A DNA stretch of 64,000 nucleotides, from the NCBI GenBank assembly GCA_947630175.1, contig CANRGJ010000006.1, positions 116,618-180,617 of the forward strand, in the 5' to 3' direction. A program made the translations under genes and the position numbers. Under the pieces are notes generated by a model. The model ran no database searches, was not told the origin of the DNA, and saw only the letters and a list, made by a program, of their open reading frames with translations. Shown one piece after another: positions 59,562-64,000 of this stretch. Every line of letters begins with the position of its first letter. Position 1 is the first letter of the stretch. This stretch comes from an uncultured Ruminiclostridium sp. (GTDB taxonomy: Bacteria; Bacillota; Clostridia; Oscillospirales; Ruminococcaceae).

Positions 59562-62016
59562 CGAACACACCACGCAGCCTGTTCGTCCATTTCTGCAACA
59601 TAGCCGTGTTATCAAACCAGTATTCTTCAAGAGTCGGAATAAGGTCAAACTCAACGACAGACTGCATCCAACTCCGGGAAACGCCTAATTCTTCTCTGTT
59701 GCAGAAATAACTATGACCTATACGGAAGCCCCGGCCCAAAGAATCGTCAGCCGCGATGTCTTTATTCAAATCGACCACGGTGTCAATCAGCATATCAAAA
59801 ACCTCGTTTTTGAAAGCCTTCTGATATTCAATAAAGCCTTTTGTGCCGAATCCAGGCTCAATTTCAAAGAAGCTGAATCTACGGCGCAGAGCGTAGTCTA
59901 TGAGGGCGAGGCTACGGTCTGCCGTGTTCATCATTCCGATAATGTAAAGATTTTTGGGTACGGTGAACGCAGTCCCGCTATAAGCGAGGGTTGCTTTCGT
60001 TCCTCTGTAGTCCCGCTCTATCAGCATAAGCAACTCACCGAAAATTTTACTCAAATTGCCTCTGTTAATTTCATCGATAATGAAGTAAAAGTCCTGATCG
60101 GGGTAATTGGCCGCCTTTTGACAAAACTGATAGAAAATGCCCGGCCGCAAAGAAAATCCGTTCCCATCCGGCTTGTAGCCCATTATGAAGTCTTCGTATG
60201 AATAGCTTTGATGAAATTGGACGAACTCAATCCTGGAATCATCCATAACGCCCATAAGTGCATAAGCGAGTTTTCTTGCCGTAAAGGTTTTACCAACTCC
60301 CGGCGCACCCTGCAAGATAATATTTTGCTTTGCTTTTAAAAGAGCAGAAAGGACCTCGAAACGATCTTCTGACATATAAACGTCTTTCAAGAATTTCGTT
60401 CGGTCATATTTTTTTACGCTCGAATCATCTGATTTCGCCACCGGACTGCTCTCATTCACTATGTCCATAATGAAATCAAATTCTTCTTTGCTTAGTTTGA
60501 ACAGACTGCCGTTTGGATTCACGAAAAACTCCATTTGAGCGAGTTCAGGGCAATCCTTTAGTGTTTGGTAGGACACGGGAGAACTGAAGTTTTCTACTTT
60601 CTCGAAATAGATATTCTTTCCGTCATTTTCCTGAGTAATCCTCGCCAGAGCGACAACTTGCATAGAGGGTCTTGCTTCGTAGCCGATGATATAATCACCA
60701 GCTTTTGCATCCAAGAAATTTTGGAATACACGCCGACGGTTTCCGTTATCGTTGTATAGCGTGTAACTTTGCTCATCACCCACGGCAATATCTGAAAAAC
60801 TCCAGATTTTCGGATTTGCGGTCAACCACCAATAATTATGTTGTTCGCCCTCAAAGAATAAAGCGTCATAGCTTTTGTATTTATCTTGACGGGTCAGTGC
60901 TTTTTGAGTCAGGTTCCCATCCGCAAAAGGAACTTCTTTATTGTGTGTCCACTTGACTTTCCTTAGGTGCGTGTACTGCTTACGAGTTGGATCGTAATAG
61001 TAATCGGAGAGAACGATACCGCGGCCAATGAGTGTTTTCGTACCACGCTTGACCAGAATAACATCACCGATCTGGATATCATTTGCGAACTGCCAATTTG
61101 CGAGTGCATCGTTGCTCGGCGTCTTATCGGTACCGCCCGTCTCCTGCAATTTTGCAAGGATTTCATCATAAGAGGCGTACTGCCTTAAATCGCCCAGCGA
61201 ATCCCAACCGATTCCCATAATGCTCCGCTCAAAGAATTCGTCCCAAAGTTCAGCTTTTCTTCCAGGGGCATAGAGCCAATAATGGCGCTTTGCATCGCCG
61301 ACATCCGGCTCCTCCGCAGCAGCTTCATCGGATGTTTGTTCTGAGAAAACCCTACTAATGTAAAAGACAAGGTCAACTGTGAGTGTGTGCAGTTCGGGAT
61401 CGCCATAGCAAGAATCGGTCAGCGCATCAGACAGCATGGATCGAATTTCACTATCCCGCGCCAAAGCATCCCGCAATTTATCATAGAGAGTAAAACTCTG
61501 TACTGCGGATTGGAATCCTTTTCTAAGGTTCGGACGAAATTCACTATCGAGTTCTGCTGTCACGCTCTTGCATTCATCGTACTTATAGATGTAATACTTT
61601 TCGGGAAACTTCAGCCATAAATATGTGCTAATTGTGTTTGCGTTCTGATAGTGGTTCTTCCATGTTCCATCATCGTATTTGGTACGCAGTTGTTCGGCAG
61701 AGGCGTGAAAAGCCTCCATGCGTTCAAGCAGGTCTTTTGATTCGTCGTATAGTTGGATAAACATCGCACGAACAGCTTCTGGATCAGCCGTAGCAAAATT
61801 AAGCAGCATCCCACGGGGAAAGCTATACTTCGATCCCAAAAGGTTATTCGTCTTATCGAGAGCGGTTTTCAGCATCTCCGCGAAGTCGATGGCATGAATA
61901 TCCCAGTGGGTCTGGAAATGCTGTACAGCTTCCCACTTATATTTTTCATCAGCCCAAGCGTTCGGAAAATAATCCTTATATCCGGCTATGATGCTTTGCA
62001 CCTTTTTCTCGTCCAT
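59554..62016 (-). CDS. mcrB: McrB-like AAA+ restriction protein with EVE domain
   Basis: 820 residues from the second Met (62016), since AGGAGG is 8 bases upstream of it but only 2 from the first. Regions: N-terminal helical part (1-235); a modified-base-reader-like part with HYWLYAPGRKAELWDEFFE (about 245-400); an EVE/PUA-like domain with WSFSDIAVGDEQ and KAGDYIIGYEARP (about 402-510); and an AAA+ GTPase (about 555-815) with Walker A GAPGVGKTF, Walker B FYFIIDEINRGNLSKIF and sensor IIGMMNTADRS. With McrC it would cleave DNA carrying modified bases, such as hypermodified phage DNA. Confidence 0.9.
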   Translation of the reverse strand: MDEKKVQSIIAGYKDYFPNAWADEKYKWEAVQHFQTHWDIHAIDFAEMLKTALDKTNNLLGSKYSFPRGMLLNFATADPEAVRAMFIQLYDESKDLLERMEAFHASAEQLRTKYDDGTWKNHYQNANTISTYLWLKFPEKYYIYKYDECKSVTAELDSEFRPNLRKGFQSAVQSFTLYDKLRDALARDSEIRSMLSDALTDSCYGDPELHTLTVDLVFYISRVFSEQTSDEAAAEEPDVGDAKRHYWLYAPGRKAELWDEFFERSIMGIGWDSLGDLRQYASYDEILAKLQETGGTDKTPSNDALANWQFANDIQIGDVILVKRGTKTLIGRGIVLSDYYYDPTRKQYTHLRKVKWTHNKEVPFADGNLTQKALTRQDKYKSYDALFFEGEQHNYWWLTANPKIWSFSDIAVGDEQSYTLYNDNGNRRRVFQNFLDAKAGDYIIGYEARPSMQVVALARITQENDGKNIYFEKVENFSSPVSYQTLKDCPELAQMEFFVNPNGSLFKLSKEEFDFIMDIVNESSPVAKSDDSSVKKYDRTKFLKDVYMSEDRFEVLSALLKAKQNIILQGAPGVGKTFTARKLAYALMGVMDDSRIEFVQFHQSYSYEDFIMGYKPDGNGFSLRPGIFYQFCQKAANYPDQDFYFIIDEINRGNLSKIFGELLMLIERDYRGTKATLAYSGTAFTVPKNLYIIGMMNTADRSLALIDYALRRRFSFFEIEPGFGTKGFIEYQKAFKNEVFDMLIDTVVDLNKDIAADDSLGRGFRIGHSYFCNREELGVSRSWMQSVVEFDLIPTLEEYWFDNTAMLQKWTNRLRGVFDD

Positions 62017-62081
62017 GAACATTTCCTCCTGGCTTTTTCCTTACTATCGACCTTTTTACCTTTCCGACAATGAAATAAGAA

Positions 62082-62297
62082 TCAGTCTTGAGGCTCTTTC
62101 AATATGACTTCCATAATGTCTCCAATATCAACCCGAAGAGCGTTACAGATTTTTACAAGTACATCCAGGCTGACAAATTCGTTTTTGCCCATCTTCCACA
62201 TCGAGCCTTGGCTGATGCCGGCGGCTTCGCGCAGGTCTTTTTTGGACATACCTCGGTCAATGAGCAATTTAAAAAGTTTGTTGAATGAAATTTCCAT
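62082..62297 (-). CDS. XRE-family regulator of the restriction operon
   Basis: 71 residues from the ATG at 62297 (MEISFNKLFKLLIDRGM); GAGG is 8 bases upstream. Upstream in-frame starts lie inside or before the mapped promoter -10 (62334-62329), which rules them out. HTH: MSKKDLREAAGISQGSMWKM; second half DVLVKICNALRVDIGDIMEV. It resembles the short XRE (HTH_26) proteins. First gene before mcrB with a 65-base gap, it probably tunes restriction expression like a controller protein. Confidence 0.82.
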   Translation of the reverse strand: MEISFNKLFKLLIDRGMSKKDLREAAGISQGSMWKMGKNEFVSLDVLVKICNALRVDIGDIMEVILKEPQD

Positions 62298-62328
62298 GCT
62301 CCTCGCCTCGCTTTCAATTTCATTTTCC

Positions 62329-62357
62329 ATTATAGCACACAATCTTCAAAAATACAA
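62329..62357 (-). promoter_or_regulatory. Promoter of the restriction operon
   Basis: Minus strand: -35 TTGTAT (62357-62352), 17-bp spacer, TGC before a perfect -10 TATAAT (62334-62329), giving an extended -10. The leader to the XRE ATG is about 25 nt. Confidence 0.7.
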
Positions 62358-62451
62358 TAGCTTATTCGTATTCACGAAGATTTTTAACAAAAATATCGAA
62401 TTTTCATCTTCTTCTAAAATGTCTGCGGTATAATGGAAAATACACATCTAT

Positions 62452-62943
62452 TCACCCGTCAATGATTGAAACCGATACGCCACACTTTTGCGCATATTTT
62501 ATGGTATTATTCGTTCCGCCGCGAGCGCCGTTATAGACCGCAATCACAAGGGCGGAATGATCGACCATCCATTCGTTTCGCACCCGGAAACACGACGGAC
62601 GATAGGCGGGCGAAACAAATTGAACTTGATCCGCCGCATCGGATAATTGCCGGTATCGCTGTTTCCAATCGTTCGACCAAGACTTCTCAAACCCAGGAAA
62701 GGGAGAGGCACAAATCAATTTCACAGGAAAGCCCTCGCTGCGCAGCTTGAGAACGATTTCTCCTGCCCAAATATCCGTGCCGCGGGCCATTCCCGTTATG
62801 AATACTTGAAAACCTTTGTTTATGGCAACTCTGATTTCCGATTCCAAATCAGCACACATTTCCGATTCCGTCCGTTTCAGCTTTTCGGGTCTGTGTCCCG
62901 TAAAGCAGCAATGGCTCATCCGCATCTCGCTTTCTGACAACAT
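62452..62943 (-). CDS. SLOG-domain protein (DUF1273-like)
   Basis: 163 residues from the ATG at 62943 with GGAGGTGAACGG upstream; longer in-frame starts have no ribosome site and a hydrophobic non-native-looking extension. Landmarks are CCFTGHRPEKL at the N-terminus, ITGMARGTDIWAGEIVLKL, and YNGARGGTNNTIKYA near the end, a Rossmann-like nucleotide-binding SLOG fold related to DprA and LOG proteins. Such proteins bind nucleotide signals and occur in defence and mobile regions. The role here is unknown. Divergent from the next XRE gene. Confidence 0.75.
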   Translation of the reverse strand: MLSESEMRMSHCCFTGHRPEKLKRTESEMCADLESEIRVAINKGFQVFITGMARGTDIWAGEIVLKLRSEGFPVKLICASPFPGFEKSWSNDWKQRYRQLSDAADQVQFVSPAYRPSCFRVRNEWMVDHSALVIAVYNGARGGTNNTIKYAQKCGVSVSIIDG

Positions 62944-63081
62944 CCGTTCACCTCCGAAGAAAGTATATAGGTACATACAGTTTAACATAACGGTAAGACC
63001 TATACAATGCTTTTCTACAAAAGAAGTATAAAAAACGGTAAAATATATACAGGTAAACGGTATCGGAAAGAAGGTGGTGCA

Positions 63082-63393
63082 GTGAACACTAACGAGAGAC
63101 TTCAACGGTTGCTGAAGGAACGCGGCTGGTCAATGTATAGGCTGTCCTTACAAAGCGGACTTTCGCAGGCAACGCTTGCAAACATATTCCGCCGAAACAC
63201 CATTCCTTCGATTGCGACCTTGGAAGCAATCTGCACGGGGTTCGGCATCACGTTGGCTCAGTTTTTTGCAGAAGGCGAAATGGTGGAAATGACGCCCGAC
63301 CTCAAAGAACTATTTGACTGTTGGGTCTGTCTTACGGTCGAGCAAAAGGCCGCCGCTCTGCAGATGCTAAAAGCGATGAGTCACGAGAACTGA
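63082..63393 (+). CDS. XRE-family transcriptional regulator
   Basis: 103 residues from a GTG at 63082 after GAAAGAAGGTGGTGCA. The HTH covers about 4-58 (WSMYRLSLQSGLSQATLANI with IFRRNTIPSIATLEAICTGF). A C-terminal helical part with LTVEQKAAALQMLKAM is as in many small Firmicute XRE repressors. The 138-base gap to the divergent SLOG gene has TATAGGT/ACCTATA half-sites (about 62965-63003) that may be operators. It ends at a terminator. Confidence 0.82.
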   Translation: MNTNERLQRLLKERGWSMYRLSLQSGLSQATLANIFRRNTIPSIATLEAICTGFGITLAQFFAEGEMVEMTPDLKELFDCWVCLTVEQKAAALQMLKAMSHEN

Positions 63394-63403
63394 AAAAGAT
63401 ATA

Positions 63404-63447
63404 AAAAATGCGTAGCTGATTCACGAAATCGACTACGCATTTTCTTT
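63404..63447. terminator. Bidirectional terminator
   Basis: AAATGCGTAG (near 63406-63415) pairs with CTACGCATTT (63433-63442), flanked by an A-run and T-run, between the convergent XRE gene and the 63448-63897 gene. Confidence 0.75.
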
Positions 63448-63897
63448 TTATCCGATTGCCGGATTATGAGAAGAATCGACTCCGCCGTCAAAAAGAAACA
63501 GATTGTCGATAGGGATTTCCTTCCGAAGAATATCGGACAGACTTTGGCCGTCCACCATAGGTCGTTCAACGATGCTGCCATAGGCGCTCAGTTTAAAATC
63601 TTCCGATTCAAACAGCGTGACTTTCCAGAATCCCACATCGGTCACAAGTGGTTCACGATAGTCTTTCTCCGCCCAGGACAAGACCTTTTGCAGAATATCC
63701 CTTGCCGCTTCGATCCCGATATAAAGCTGGCGACGTCTGCTGCGCAGATAGTTGCCATCGCCGTATTGGTAGGCATTGAACCAAATCCTGCCGGTTTCCG
63801 AAACAGTGAGATGTTGCTCCACTTCGTCCCTCGGCGCCGGTTCGGGACCGTAAGTGATGATATTCGTTTCGATTCTGAATTTTTTCATTTTCATCAC
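63448..63897 (-). CDS. Hypothetical protein
   Basis: About 149 residues, cytosolic, alpha/beta. N-terminal KKFRIETNIITYGPEPAP, middle LTVSETGRIWFNAYQYGDG and WAEKDYREPLVTDVGFWKV, and an acidic end with FLFDGGVDSSHNPAIG. Three Met codons are close together at the start and any could be used. No family is recognised. It lies 34 bases after the end of the partial gene at the window edge and on the same strand. Confidence 0.55.
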   Translation of the reverse strand: MMKMKKFRIETNIITYGPEPAPRDEVEQHLTVSETGRIWFNAYQYGDGNYLRSRRRQLYIGIEAARDILQKVLSWAEKDYREPLVTDVGFWKVTLFESEDFKLSAYGSIVERPMVDGQSLSDILRKEIPIDNLFLFDGGVDSSHNPAIG

Positions 63898-63931
63898 CGC
63901 CCAGCCCGTTTATTCAAAACGGCTTTTTCGT

Positions 63932-64000
63932 TTATGCTACCTTTCGCTCGACAAACCAGCGACCGATATTGTTGCCGGTCAGCGCCGCGCTTCTTTCAAA
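63932..64000 (-). CDS. C-terminal end of an unknown gene (partial)
   Basis: The last 22 codons of a minus-strand frame run in from the window edge and stop with TAA at 63932-63934. They contain LTGNNIGRWFVERKVA. Too short to name; the open frame and its place upstream of the 63448-63897 gene make it a likely real gene end. Confidence 0.4.
   Translation of the reverse strand, partial: FERSAALTGNNIGRWFVERKVA

Noticed and set aside
1..64000. Insertion sequences, retroelements with reverse transcriptase, or rRNA genes.
   Set aside because: No transposase, reverse transcriptase or rRNA sequence was recognised on either strand.

Overview
The window looks like a chromosomal segment of a gut or rumen Firmicute of the Ruminococcus type (Oscillospiraceae). 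The grounds are AAAGGAGG-type ribosome sites, consensus -35/-10 promoters, a lipoprotein GH9 endoglucanase with CBM3-like modules, a GH27 alpha-galactosidase, and Firmicute-type siphophage genes. This placement is an inference from gene content only.

Region 1 (1-15316) is host core. It has the end of an aldo/keto reductase, an alpha-galactosidase, a small double-CxxC protein, and six tandem paralogous membrane proteins, each with a C-terminal zinc ribbon and a shared juxtamembrane motif. A terminator follows. Next come a four-gene Mn/Zn ABC importer operon, two small membrane proteins, a secreted GH9 cellulase on the minus strand, and a K+/H+ antiporter.

Region 2 (15317-47294) is a complete siphovirus prophage of about 32 kb inserted in the 3' end of a tRNA-Ser(GGA) gene. 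A perfect 58-bp repeat marks both ends (15350-15407 and 47237-47294). Two AT-rich plus-strand accessory genes lie at the left end. The lytic genes are all on the minus strand and are read from right to left: Cro-like protein, excisionase-like protein, PcfK/PcfJ, DUF3102, replication (DUF6017, HUH Rep), late regulator, HNH, terminases with a DNA methylase and YopX inserted between them, portal, ClpP protease, capsid, connectors, tail with a programmed -1 frameshift, tail tip, holin and endolysin. The lysogeny module is on the plus strand: a LexA-like repressor overlapping by 4 nt a voltage-gated K+ channel gene, then the integrase. Two intergenic regions carry a consensus promoter close to a terminator hairpin and may encode small RNAs.

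Region 3 (47295-64000) is a defence island. One minus-strand run (XRE regulator, McrB, McrC, HsdR, HsdM, HsdS) has gaps or overlaps of at most 13 nt after McrB. It combines a McrBC-type enzyme with a type I restriction-modification system. Downstream lie three start-codon-less silent hsdS copies in the opposite orientation, one half copy in the same orientation, and a tyrosine recombinase. All share N-terminal and central repeats with the expressed hsdS, so this is a phase-variable specificity shufflon. A SLOG-fold protein, another XRE regulator and unrecognised genes close the window. The most interesting items are the McrBC-HsdRMS operon with its shufflon, the phage K+ channel coupled to the repressor, the tandem zinc-ribbon membrane family, and the two small-RNA candidates.
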